From positions 62,001-126,000 of the forward strand of contig CP070829.1 of NCBI GenBank assembly GCA_020344755.1: a DNA stretch of 64,000 nt. Reading direction: 5' to 3'. Positions 36,385 to 44,710 of this stretch are shown here, piece by piece (within the stretch, counting starts at the first letter, position 1; each line of letters opens with the position of its first letter). The notes below the pieces were generated by a model. The model had not been told where the DNA came from and did no database searches. It saw only the letters and a program-made list of their open reading frames with translations. This DNA comes from Gemmatimonadales bacterium. Lineage in GTDB: Bacteria > Gemmatimonadota > Gemmatimonadetes > Longimicrobiales > Gaopeijiaceae. The position numbers and the translations under genes were made by a program.

Positions 36385-36397
36385 CCCGACGATGGCG

Positions 36398-37072
36398 TCA
36401 GCCGCCCGTGGCGAACAGCGACCTGACGAGGCCGTCCCTGAACTCGGAGTCCGGGGCCAGGTAGCTTCCAAGCAGCGCTCCGCGTCGCACTTCGCCCTCT
36501 GCCCGGTTCTCGAACAGGATCCCCCCTGCCGGGTCCTGGACCACGATGTGGAGGCGGTCGCCCAGGATCCGGTAGGTGATGGACTCGTCGGTCCGGAAGC
36601 CCCGTTCCCGAAACAGCTGGAACTGTCGCGTGTTCTCCGTCACGATGACGTCCAGCTCGTCACGGGTCAGGAAGCCACCCTTCCGGGCCCCTTCCAGGTT
36701 GTCCCGCATCCCGTCGAGGAACTGGTCCAGGCTCACCTTCCGGTGGAACCGGCTCCGGATCAGGACCGCCTGGGAGCCCATGACCCGCTCCACCAGGGAG
36801 TCGGCCACGGACGGCGCGTAGGGCGTCCCGTCGACGAGGGATCGAAGCGCGGCCTCGGTGGCCGGGTCGACCTCGATGCTGACGGTGAGGACGTCGATGT
36901 TGAAGATGGTGCGCTCGTAGAGCATCTCCATCACCGGCTCGAGACCCCACGCCGTCGCCCGGACGTCTCCGGTGGCGGGAGTGGGCCGGCTCCCCTCCTG
37001 GGCAGCACCCTGGGAGAACGGCACAAACGCCGCGATGGCCGCGATAAGGAGAGGGAGAAACGGGTGACGCAT
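36398..37072 (-). CDS. exported chalcone-isomerase-like domain protein
   Basis: This 224-residue protein has a signal peptide (FLPLLIAAIAAFVPFSQGAAQ). The pattern LLYERTIFNIDVLTVSIEV, RSRFHRKVSLDQFLDGMRDN, a long helix ending ENTRQFQLF, ITYRILGDRLHIVVQDPAG and the end YLAPDSEFRDGLVRSL resembles the bacterial chalcone-isomerase-like domain, in which a non-catalytic fold may bind fatty acids. This is a pattern judgement. No Shine-Dalgarno is evident at the ATG (37072). It lies in the same direction as the VOC protein upstream. Confidence 0.6.
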   Translation of the reverse strand: MRHPFLPLLIAAIAAFVPFSQGAAQEGSRPTPATGDVRATAWGLEPVMEMLYERTIFNIDVLTVSIEVDPATEAALRSLVDGTPYAPSVADSLVERVMGSQAVLIRSRFHRKVSLDQFLDGMRDNLEGARKGGFLTRDELDVIVTENTRQFQLFRERGFRTDESITYRILGDRLHIVVQDPAGGILFENRAEGEVRRGALLGSYLAPDSEFRDGLVRSLFATGG

Positions 37073-37176
37073 GGGAGGGTCTTGGGGCTCTGAGCAGGTG
37101 GGCGAATGTCCTCCTACGCCTCAGTAGGCCCGTGGGTCCCCGTTCCGACGAATCCCGCCCCGGACCGGCCCTCCCG

Positions 37177-37605
37177 TCAGGCGGACTCCACCGGAGCCGC
37201 CAGGCCCAGGAGGGCACCCCCGGGCGCCACGATGAAGATCTCGTCCATCCCGTAGAAGGTGGTGCGCCGCGGCACGACGATCTCGGGGTCGGGGATGCGG
37301 CTCAGGACCTCGTCCACCGAGTCCACCTGAAGGAAGAGGAGGGAGGTGCTCTCCGCCAGCCGGTCCGCCAGCCCGGTCCGCCCAGCCTTCGTGGCGGCGG
37401 CGCCCACGTCCGCCTCGACGCTGGCCCGGCTCTGGAGCATGAGTTCCGCGTCGCCCAGCGAGAGCATGACGAACCCCAGGGGACCACCCTCGGCGTCCGG
37501 CGGGTGGGGGACCTGGGCCGTCACCGCAAAGCCCACGGCGTCGGTCCAGAAGGGAAGGAGAGGCTCGATGGCCTCGACGGTCAGGATCGGGGTGAGTCTG
37601 GCCAT
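37177..37605 (-). CDS. VOC (glyoxalase/bleomycin-resistance fold) protein
   Basis: This 142-residue protein has paired beta-alpha-beta-beta-beta units: LTPILTVEAIEPLLPFWTDAVGF, FVMLSLGDAELMLQSR, LLFLQVDSVDEVLSRI, TTFYGMDEIFIVAPGGALLGLA. The ATG at 37605 gives a standard start for the fold. Metal-ligand positions are not obvious enough to claim an enzyme. It could be a dioxygenase, a lyase or an antibiotic-binding protein. Confidence 0.8.
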   Translation of the reverse strand: MARLTPILTVEAIEPLLPFWTDAVGFAVTAQVPHPPDAEGGPLGFVMLSLGDAELMLQSRASVEADVGAAATKAGRTGLADRLAESTSLLFLQVDSVDEVLSRIPDPEIVVPRRTTFYGMDEIFIVAPGGALLGLAAPVESA

Positions 37606-37895
37606 GTTCCGAGACACTCCGGGTCGGGGGATGGAAACAGGGAATTCGGGTCGGCGTGCCCTGGGGGCCTCCCGACCCATGGTAACCTGGAAGGGGTGGG
37701 GAGGTGCAGGCGCGGGTCGGTCGCGGGGAACTCCCCACGCGTCTGTACACCTTCTCCCGGTGCCCTCATGGGGAGTTGGCTGTCACGCTTCATGTGATGC
37801 CCTCCCAGTGGGGCGCGCCTCTGAGCGGCGCGTCCGAGACCGTCACCGGGAGTCGGCATACGAGAGGTCCGGCTCCCCAGCCGAGGGAGTCGCCT

Positions 37896-39185
37896 ATGTC
37901 GACGATCAAACAGGCCCTCGCCAACCGAATTCCCGAGCGCAGGCGCGAGATCGCGGACCTGGTGAAGAATTTCGGAGATCACGTCATCTCCCAGGTCAAC
38001 GTCAAGCAGGCCTATGGTGGCATGCGCGGAGTGAAGGGCCTGGTCTGTGACACGTCCCTGGTGGACCCCTACAAGGGGCTCATCATCCGCGGAATCCCCA
38101 TCGACGAACTGGCCGACAAGTCCGCCGAAGAGATCTTCTTCCTCCTCGTGGTGGGAGAGCTGCCCGACGAGGAGGAGCTGAGCACTCTCAAGCAGAACCT
38201 GTTCGCCCGTTCGGAGGTCCCGGAATACGTCTGGCGGGTCATGAGGGACCTTCCGGAGACCGCGCATCCGATGGACATGCTGGTGACCGCCATCGCGATC
38301 CTGGAGGCCCAGTCGGTCTTCCGGAAGCGCTATGACCAGGGGATGAAGAAGGAGGAGTACTGGGAGCCGGCCCTGGAAGACAGCCTCAACCTTCTGGCCA
38401 AGCTCCCGTCCCTGGCGGCCGGGATCTATCGGATCCGCTACAACAAGGGAGACCTGATCCTCCCCGATCCGAAGCTGGACTGGTCGGAGAACTACGGGCA
38501 CATGCTCGGGATCGACACCCCGGACTTCCTCGACCTCATGCGTCTCTACATGGTCCTGCACTCGGACCACGAGGGCGGAAATGTGAGCGCCTTCACCGCG
38601 CACGTGGTGGCATCGGCGCTCTCCGATCCCTACTACGCGGTGTCGGCGGGGCTGTCCGGGCTGGCGGGCCCGCTGCACGGACTGGCGAACCAGGAGTGCC
38701 TGAAGTTCGTCCTGGGTGTCATGGACCGCTTCGACGGGGCTCCCACGTCCGACGAGATGAGAGACTACACCTGGCAGGTCCTGAACAGCGGCCGGGTGAT
38801 CCCGGGCTACGGCCATGCCGTGTTGAGGGCCACGGATCCGCGCTTCAAGGCGTTCCACGCCTTCGGGAAAAAGCATTTCCCCGAGGATCCGGTCTTCAAG
38901 ACCGTGGACGTCGGCTTCCAGGTCATTCCCGAAGTCCTGCAGGAGCACGGAAAGGCCGCCAACCCGTGGCCCAACGTGGACGCCGGCTCCGGCGCCCTTC
39001 TGTATCACTACGGGATCGAGGAGATGAGCTACTACACGGTCCTCTTCAGCGTGAGCCGCGCCATGGGGATCTGTGCCCAGCTCGTCACCAGCCGGGCCAT
39101 GATGGAGCCCATCACCCGGCCCAAGTCCGTCTCCACGGCGTGGATGAAGGCGGAGGTGGGGATGACGGAGGCGGCCGCGACCTGA
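37896..39185 (+). CDS. citrate synthase (type I, mitochondrial-like)
   Basis: This 429-residue enzyme resembles eukaryotic-type Si-citrate synthases more than GltA. It shows VKQAYGGMRGVKGLVCD and GLIIRGIPIDEL, then LHSDHEGGNVSAFTAHVVAS. Catalytic residues are His in GPLHGLANQE, His in IPGYGHAVLRATDPR and Asp in NPWPNVDAGSGALLYHYGI. GGGAG upstream supports the ATG at 37896. Together with the type II enzyme at 29104-30405 this gives two non-homologous-subtype citrate synthases within 9 kb. They may serve different carbon or redox states (inference). Confidence 0.93.
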   Translation: MSTIKQALANRIPERRREIADLVKNFGDHVISQVNVKQAYGGMRGVKGLVCDTSLVDPYKGLIIRGIPIDELADKSAEEIFFLLVVGELPDEEELSTLKQNLFARSEVPEYVWRVMRDLPETAHPMDMLVTAIAILEAQSVFRKRYDQGMKKEEYWEPALEDSLNLLAKLPSLAAGIYRIRYNKGDLILPDPKLDWSENYGHMLGIDTPDFLDLMRLYMVLHSDHEGGNVSAFTAHVVASALSDPYYAVSAGLSGLAGPLHGLANQECLKFVLGVMDRFDGAPTSDEMRDYTWQVLNSGRVIPGYGHAVLRATDPRFKAFHAFGKKHFPEDPVFKTVDVGFQVIPEVLQEHGKAANPWPNVDAGSGALLYHYGIEEMSYYTVLFSVSRAMGICAQLVTSRAMMEPITRPKSVSTAWMKAEVGMTEAAAT

Positions 39186-39202
39186 CGGCAAGCCGCCGAC
39201 GG

Positions 39203-39256
39203 GGGGCCGCGCCACACGCGGCCCCGGCACGGGGCGGGGGGGATTCCCTCCGCCCC
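39203..39256 (+). terminator. two adjacent hairpins between convergent genes
   Basis: GGGGCCGCG/CGCGGCCCC (39203-39225) is followed by GGGGCGG/CCGCCCC (39231-39256) and GTTTCCTT. They lie between the citrate synthase stop and the dnaE2 stop. Confidence 0.55.
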
Positions 39257-39301
39257 GTTTCCTTCCCCCTCCGGAGAAGGAGCATCGAGAGGTCGAGGGC
39301 C

Positions 39302-42300
39302 TCATCCCCAACTCTTGGCTCCGGGGGAGTTCTGGCGGAGCGCGGTGAGGTAGCGGAAGGGATCTGGAGGAGAGCCGGTGTCGCTCCCCGGCCGCTCCCT
39401 GGAGGAAGATCCGGAATTGTCGTTCTGCTTTCCGGTACGTGGGTCGCCGCCCCAGTAGTCCAGGACCTGGGGGAGGGAAGCGTTGAGTTCCTGGGGCCCC
39501 GCCCGGGAGCGCTCGTCACCCCGGATGGCTTCCACCGTCCGAGCCACCACATTGAGGCTGGCGCCGTCCTTCCGGAGCTCACCCTGCACCAGGAGGAAGG
39601 GCTCCATTCGGATGACCGAACGGTATCGCTCATAGGTTTTCGGCTTCACAATTACGTTTACAGGACCAAACTCATCTTCCATCAATACAAAGACATAGCC
39701 TTTTGCAGTCGAGGGGCGTTGTCGGGCCGTCACCATCCCCGCCACCCGGACCCGGGAGCGCTGGGGAAGGTGGGGCAGGCGTTCGGAGGAGACGGTGTCC
39801 CTTGGAAGCTGGTCCTTCAGGAGGGAGAGGGGATGGAGGCGGGTGGAGAACCGGAGCATGCGGTACTCCGCCACCATGCGGTCCGCGTCGTCCAGGTCGT
39901 GGAAGGCCAGGTCGGCATACGGGGCCTCCAGGGGAAGCTCCCGTTGGGGGTGATCGTCCCGGCCCCCGGTGCGGCGGGCATCGGATTCCGGGCCCAGCCA
40001 GAGTCCCGCTTGCCAGAGGAGTTCCCGGCGGGTGAGGCCCAGCCCCTCGAAGGCGCCCACCCAGATGAGATTCTCCACCGCGGGACGCTTCAGTGTGGCG
40101 GGGGTCCGGCGGAGGAAGTCCACCAGCGAACCGTACGGGCCCCGGTATTCCCGCTCCTCCACGATCCCCAGCGCCATCTCCTCGCCCAGGCCACGGACGA
40201 AACCGAGGCCCACCCGGAGGTGCTCGCCTTCGGCAGTGCACGGGACCTGGCTCCGGTTCACGTCCGGGAGGAGGATGTGGATCCCGTTCCGCCGGGCGTC
40301 CCGCCCCAGGGCGTCCAGGGAATAGAAACCCATGGGCTGGTTGTTGAAGAGGGCCACGTAGTACTCCACCGGGTAGTAGTGGCGTAGCCAGGCGGATTGG
40401 TAGGCCAGGAGCCCGAAGGCGGCGGCGTGGGACTTGGGGAAGCCGAACTCGCTGAAGGCGGAGACCTGGTCGAAGACCTTCCGGGCCGTGACCTCGTCCA
40501 CCCCCCGTTCCGCGGCCCCTTTGAGGAAGGCCTCCAGATGGGCCCGCATGGCATCGTGGGAGCGCTTCCGGCTCATGGCCCTCCGGAGGCTCTCGGCCTG
40601 CCCGTCGGTGAACCCGGCCAGCGCCTGGCAGACGGTGAGGACCTGGTCCTGGTAGATGATGACCCCCAGCGTCTCGTTCAGCGGCCCCTCCAGGAGCGGG
40701 TGGTCGTATTCCAGCCGGTAGTTCGGGCTCTCGCGCAGGAGCTCCCGGCGCCGGACGTAGGGATTCACGGCGCCGCCCACGATGGGTCCGGGGCGGACGA
40801 TGGCCACCTGGACCGCCAGATCCTCCAGGTTCCGGGGCCGGACCCGGCGGATCATCTGGATCTGGGCCCGGCTCTCCACCTGGAAGAGGCCGACGGTGTC
40901 TCCCTCGCAGATGCGGTCGAAGACGGCTTCGTCCTCGTAGTCGATGCGGGCCAGGTCCGGAGGGGCGCCGTGACGCTCGGCGATGAGGTCCACGGCGTCC
41001 TCCACCAGGGAGAGCATTCCCAGCGCCAGGAAGTCGATCTTGATGAAGCCGGCGTCGTCGCAGGAATCCTTGTCCCACTGGCAGAGGACCCGCCCCTCCA
41101 TGGCCGCCGGCTCCAGGGGGACCAGCTCCACCAGGGGACGGGAGGAGATGATCATCCCCCCCACGTGCTGGGAGACGTGCCGGGGGAGGCCGGCGATCTC
41201 CTCCGCCAGGGCACCCAGCGCCTGCCAGAGGGGAGCCCGGGCCTTCTCCTTGAACTCCGGGATCCGCTCCAGCTCGTCCTTGAGCCCCCGGGCCGAGCCC
41301 CGCTCCGCCAGCTTGGAGAGCTTCTCCAGGTCCCCCTGGGGGAGGTCCAGGACCTTGCCGATCTCGCGCACGGTGGAGCGGACACGGAAGGTGGGGAAGG
41401 TGCACACCAGCCCGGCGTGCTCCCGGCCGTAGACCTCGTAGATGCGCAGGATGAGCTCTTCCCGGATCTCCCGGGGGAAGTCCAGGTCGATGTCCGGGAC
41501 GCTCTTGAGCGCCTCGTTCAGAAAGCGTCCCAGGAAGAGGTCCGCTTTCACCGGGTCGATGTGGGAAAGCCCGATGAGGTAGCAGATGATGGAGGAGACC
41601 GAAGAGCCCCGGCCCCGTCCCGGCGGGAGGGAGGAGTGGGCCCGGGGAGAGTCCCCCCGGACTTCCCGGCCCACCTCCCGGGCCAGGTTCATGATGTCCC
41701 GGTAGACCAGGAAGAAGCCCGCCAGGTCGTGGAGGTCCACCAGTTTGAGCTCCTGGTGGAGCCGCTCCTCCGCTTCCCGCTCCTCCCTCGAGCCCGGCTC
41801 GTAGCGCCGCTCGATCTCCGCCAGGCAGACGGCGGCCAGCATCTCCAGGGCGCCACCCCGGTCGCTTCCCACGAAGTCCGGGAACTCGTACCCCAGGTCC
41901 GTGGTCAGGTCGAAGGCCGCACACCGCTCGGCAATGCGGAGCGTGTGCGCCAGGGCATCCTCACGGCCCCGGAAGCGGTGGGCCATCTCCTCACGGGAGG
42001 CCAGGTGGTAGCAGGCGTTGGGACGTCGCACTCCGTGGGAGCCGTCCAGTGTGCTCCGGTGCCGCATGGCCACCAGGACGTCCTGGAGCCGGTGCCGCTC
42101 CCTCCGGTGGTAGTGGACGTTCCCGGTGGCTACCACCGGGAGCCCCATGCGATCGGCCAGTCGTCCCAGGAGCCGGCCCCGGTCCCCGTCTCCCCGGGTC
42201 TCGTTGTCCTGGAGCTCCACGAAGAGGTTCCGGGGGCCGAAGGCTCGCACCAGCCGCTTCGCCATCTCCTCCCCCTCGGCCTGACTCCCCTCCAGCGCAG

Positions 42301-42781
42301 CCAGGAGGGGGCTCCGGCGACACCCGGTGAGGCAGACGATCCCCTCCACCGCTGGCGGGTCCAGGAGGACGTCCAGGGGGAGGGAGGGGGCGTCCCGGGG
42401 ACTCTCCATGCGCGTGCGCGTCACGAGCCTCGAGAGATTGGCGTAGCCCCTCGGGGTTTCGGCAAGGAGGGTGACGTGGTAGGACGCCCCGCTGTCGCTG
42501 TGGGATCCACCCGTGCCCCCGACACCGGCGTCCGTTGGAAAGCACTCCCGCAGTGTCAACTCCACTCCAGTGATGGCCTGGATCCCGTGGGCCCGTGCCA
42601 TCTGTGCAAACTCCATGGAGCCGTAGAGGCCATCGTGGTCGGTGAGGGCCAGGGCGGGATACTCCAGCTCCAGCGCCTTCAGGAGGAGCTCCTCGGGGTG
42701 GGAAGCACCGTCCAGGAAGGAGAATCCCGAGTGGCAGTGGAGCTCGACGTAGGGCGGGGTGTCCGAGGATGGGGGCGGCAT
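39302..42781 (-). CDS. dnaE2: error-prone DNA polymerase III alpha subunit DnaE2/ImuC
   Basis: This 1159-residue C-family polymerase is used in mutagenic translesion synthesis with ImuB. It has an N-terminal PHP domain (YVELHCHSGFSFLDGASHP, ALALTDHDGLYG), palm acidic residues PDIDLDFP, and finger and tail helix-hairpin-helix parts (SRVPCT-type region). A C-terminal OB domain is followed by a tail after VEAIRGDERSRAG. The start MPPPSS is directly behind the ACCGAA operator cluster. An 80-bp A+T-rich patch (39631-39710) lies in the OB-fold part. imuB is 13 kb away, not adjacent as in the classical imuA-imuB-dnaE2 cassette. Confidence 0.94.
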   Translation of the reverse strand: MPPPSSDTPPYVELHCHSGFSFLDGASHPEELLLKALELEYPALALTDHDGLYGSMEFAQMARAHGIQAITGVELTLRECFPTDAGVGGTGGSHSDSGASYHVTLLAETPRGYANLSRLVTRTRMESPRDAPSLPLDVLLDPPAVEGIVCLTGCRRSPLLAALEGSQAEGEEMAKRLVRAFGPRNLFVELQDNETRGDGDRGRLLGRLADRMGLPVVATGNVHYHRRERHRLQDVLVAMRHRSTLDGSHGVRRPNACYHLASREEMAHRFRGREDALAHTLRIAERCAAFDLTTDLGYEFPDFVGSDRGGALEMLAAVCLAEIERRYEPGSREEREAEERLHQELKLVDLHDLAGFFLVYRDIMNLAREVGREVRGDSPRAHSSLPPGRGRGSSVSSIICYLIGLSHIDPVKADLFLGRFLNEALKSVPDIDLDFPREIREELILRIYEVYGREHAGLVCTFPTFRVRSTVREIGKVLDLPQGDLEKLSKLAERGSARGLKDELERIPEFKEKARAPLWQALGALAEEIAGLPRHVSQHVGGMIISSRPLVELVPLEPAAMEGRVLCQWDKDSCDDAGFIKIDFLALGMLSLVEDAVDLIAERHGAPPDLARIDYEDEAVFDRICEGDTVGLFQVESRAQIQMIRRVRPRNLEDLAVQVAIVRPGPIVGGAVNPYVRRRELLRESPNYRLEYDHPLLEGPLNETLGVIIYQDQVLTVCQALAGFTDGQAESLRRAMSRKRSHDAMRAHLEAFLKGAAERGVDEVTARKVFDQVSAFSEFGFPKSHAAAFGLLAYQSAWLRHYYPVEYYVALFNNQPMGFYSLDALGRDARRNGIHILLPDVNRSQVPCTAEGEHLRVGLGFVRGLGEEMALGIVEEREYRGPYGSLVDFLRRTPATLKRPAVENLIWVGAFEGLGLTRRELLWQAGLWLGPESDARRTGGRDDHPQRELPLEAPYADLAFHDLDDADRMVAEYRMLRFSTRLHPLSLLKDQLPRDTVSSERLPHLPQRSRVRVAGMVTARQRPSTAKGYVFVLMEDEFGPVNVIVKPKTYERYRSVIRMEPFLLVQGELRKDGASLNVVARTVEAIRGDERSRAGPQELNASLPQVLDYWGGDPRTGKQNDNSGSSSRERPGSDTGSPPDPFRYLTALRQNSPGAKSWG

Positions 42782-42793
42782 GAGAGAAATGTT

Positions 42794-42838
42794 TTCGGTT
42801 TTTGTTCGGTATTAACCGAATATATACCGAAAACCGAG
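42794..42838. promoter_or_regulatory. SOS-type operator cluster upstream of dnaE2
   Basis: The half-sites are TTCGGT at 42794 and 42805 and ACCGAA at 42815 and 42826, with ACCGAG at 42833. Members of each pair are 11 bp apart; TTCGGT-N4-ACCGAA also forms an inverted repeat. The A+T-rich spacers stand out from the surrounding G+C-rich DNA. The same arrangement lies upstream of imuB. Confidence 0.75.
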
Positions 42839-42923
42839 GGGCGCCAGAGTGCTTGGGAACGCCGGCGACCAGGCCGGGTTCTGTAGCCGTCCGATCTCCA
42901 CATCCACCCCGACTTCAGATCTC

Positions 42924-43379
42924 ATGCGTGCTTCCCTCCCGATCTTCGCCGTTCTCGCCCTGGCCGCCTGCGCACCCGAATCCGGAGACCCGCCTGCCGG
43001 GGGGACCCGGGACGGTTCCGAGGCAGCGGCGCCGTCCGGCTTCCAGGTCGAGATCGTCTCTCCCGCCGACGGTGACACGGTGGACGGTCCCACCCTCACC
43101 GTGACGCTGAACGTCACCGGCGGGCGGATCGTTCCGGCGGGCGACACCACGTCCGGTACCGGGCACCATCACCTGTACCTGGACGCGGATCTCACCCCCG
43201 CCTCCCAGCCCGTGCCCAGCATCCCCGGGAGCGTGGTCCACATGGGAGACGGCTCCTCCACCTACAGCTTCACCGAGGTGGAGCCCGGGGAGCATCGGGT
43301 CATCGCGGTCGTGGCGGACGGCGTCCACGTGCCCCTGCAGCCCTGGGTGGTGGATACGGTGCACGTGGTGGTTCGCTGA
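42924..43379 (+). CDS. DUF4399 lipoprotein
   Basis: This 151-residue lipoprotein (signal LPIFAVLALAAC, Cys about 15) has a DUF4399 domain: FQVEIVSPADGDTVDGP, the His cluster GTGHHHLYLD, and EPGEHRVIAVVADGVHVP. It is beta-sandwich-like and probably periplasmic. The His cluster invites metal binding (inference). It is transcribed divergently from dnaE2. The ATG at 42924 gives a normal lipoprotein signal. Confidence 0.86.
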   Translation: MRASLPIFAVLALAACAPESGDPPAGGTRDGSEAAAPSGFQVEIVSPADGDTVDGPTLTVTLNVTGGRIVPAGDTTSGTGHHHLYLDADLTPASQPVPSIPGSVVHMGDGSSTYSFTEVEPGEHRVIAVVADGVHVPLQPWVVDTVHVVVR

Positions 43380-43516
43380 TTCGCACGGCGTAGCTGCCGA
43401 CGGGGATGGCGGGGCTCACGCCCACCCCGGGAGATCTCGGACACGTTCCCGTACGGAGTTATCTTTGGATGCGTGCCGCTCCCCGCCGGGGTGGCGCGCA
43501 CTTCCCTTTTCGGGCC

Positions 43517-44710
43517 ATGTACTCGACGCTTCGCTCCACTCCCGATCTCCAATCGACCACGATCCGCGCGGCCACCGTCGCGGATCTGGACGTCCTCGTA
43601 CGGTTGGAGGAGCGCTGTTTCACCTCGGACCAGGCGAACCGTAGGCAGCTCCGTCACCTGTTGACCCGGGCCAACGCCGCGACTCTCGTGGCCGAAGACG
43701 TGGTCAGCGGGACGGTCCTGGGGGACGTCATCGTCCTCTTCTCCCGGGGTACCGCCACCGCCCGCCTCTATTCCGTCGCCGTGGATCCGGACGCCCGGGG
43801 TCGGAAGGTCGGTCAGGTGCTGCTTGAGGCCGCCGAGGCCGAGGCGTGGCGTCGGGAGCGAGCCTGGATGCGGGCGGAGATCCGCAAGGACAACCGGGCC
43901 TCCATTGGACTCTTCGAGTCCGCCGGCTACCGGCGCTTCGGGGAGTACGCGGATTACTACGCCGACCACATGGATGCGTGGCGGTACGAGAAGCCCCTGG
44001 ACGAGCGGCTCAAGCCCTCCCTGGCCCGCGTCCCCTGGTACCGCCAGACACTGGAGTTCACCTGCGGGCCCGCGGCCCTCATCATGGGCATGAAGGCGCT
44101 GGATCCCAGGCTGGAGCCGGATCGGACCCTCGAACTGCGCCTGTGGCGCGAGGCCACCACCATCTTCATGACCTCGGGGTACGGCGGATGTGGTCCGTAC
44201 GGCCTCGCGCTGGCGGCGTATCGAAGGGGGTTCAAGCCCGAGGTCGTGGTCAGTGACCCGGGTGTGCACATGGTGGAATCGGTCCGGGACCCGGACAAGA
44301 AGGAGGTCATGGGTCTGGTCCAGCAGGACATGGAAGGGGAGATGGCAGAGGCGGGGATCCCCATTCGGATGGACCGAGTCACGCTCGAGGAGTTGGAGTT
44401 CCGGTTCCAGGGCGGGGAGATCCCTCTGGTGCTCATCAGCTCCTGGCAGATCTACGAGGAGCGCTCACCCCATTGGGTGGTGGTAACCGGGTTCGATGAG
44501 CACTTCGTCTACGTGCACGACCCGTACGTGGACGACAAGGAGGGCGAGCTCCCGTCGGATTCCATGAACATGCCCATCGGCCGGGAGCAGTTCCGGCGAA
44601 TGACCCGGTACGGGCGGCGAGGGTTGCAGGCCGCCGTGTTCCTCTCCGGCCGGCGGGGCTCAAGGCGGTCCCGGGGCCGGCGGACGGACCTGGGGAGTGG
44701 AGCGACGTGA
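43517..44710 (+). CDS. GNAT acetyltransferase - C39-type peptidase fusion
   Basis: This is a 397-residue two-domain protein. The N-terminal GNAT domain (about 15-155) has RLYSVAVDPDARGRKVGQVLLEAAEA, with the acetyl-CoA loop, and ASIGLFESAGYRRFGEYADYY. The C-terminal papain-like C39 domain (about 170-380) has the catalytic Gln-Cys pair in QTLEFTCGPAAL (Cys183), His in PHWVVVTGFDEHF, and the following Asp in YVHDPYVDD. The family literature links this fusion to RimK-type ATP-grasp ligases. Here the ligase start overlaps its stop. It may acylate or cleave a peptide made or modified by the ligase (inference). Confidence 0.87.
   Translation: MYSTLRSTPDLQSTTIRAATVADLDVLVRLEERCFTSDQANRRQLRHLLTRANAATLVAEDVVSGTVLGDVIVLFSRGTATARLYSVAVDPDARGRKVGQVLLEAAEAEAWRRERAWMRAEIRKDNRASIGLFESAGYRRFGEYADYYADHMDAWRYEKPLDERLKPSLARVPWYRQTLEFTCGPAALIMGMKALDPRLEPDRTLELRLWREATTIFMTSGYGGCGPYGLALAAYRRGFKPEVVVSDPGVHMVESVRDPDKKEVMGLVQQDMEGEMAEAGIPIRMDRVTLEELEFRFQGGEIPLVLISSWQIYEERSPHWVVVTGFDEHFVYVHDPYVDDKEGELPSDSMNMPIGREQFRRMTRYGRRGLQAAVFLSGRRGSRRSRGRRTDLGSGAT

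Noticed and set aside
42915-43364. Minus-strand frame opposite DUF4399
   Set aside because: No motif; it would run into the dnaE2 promoter. The plus-strand lipoprotein is clear.
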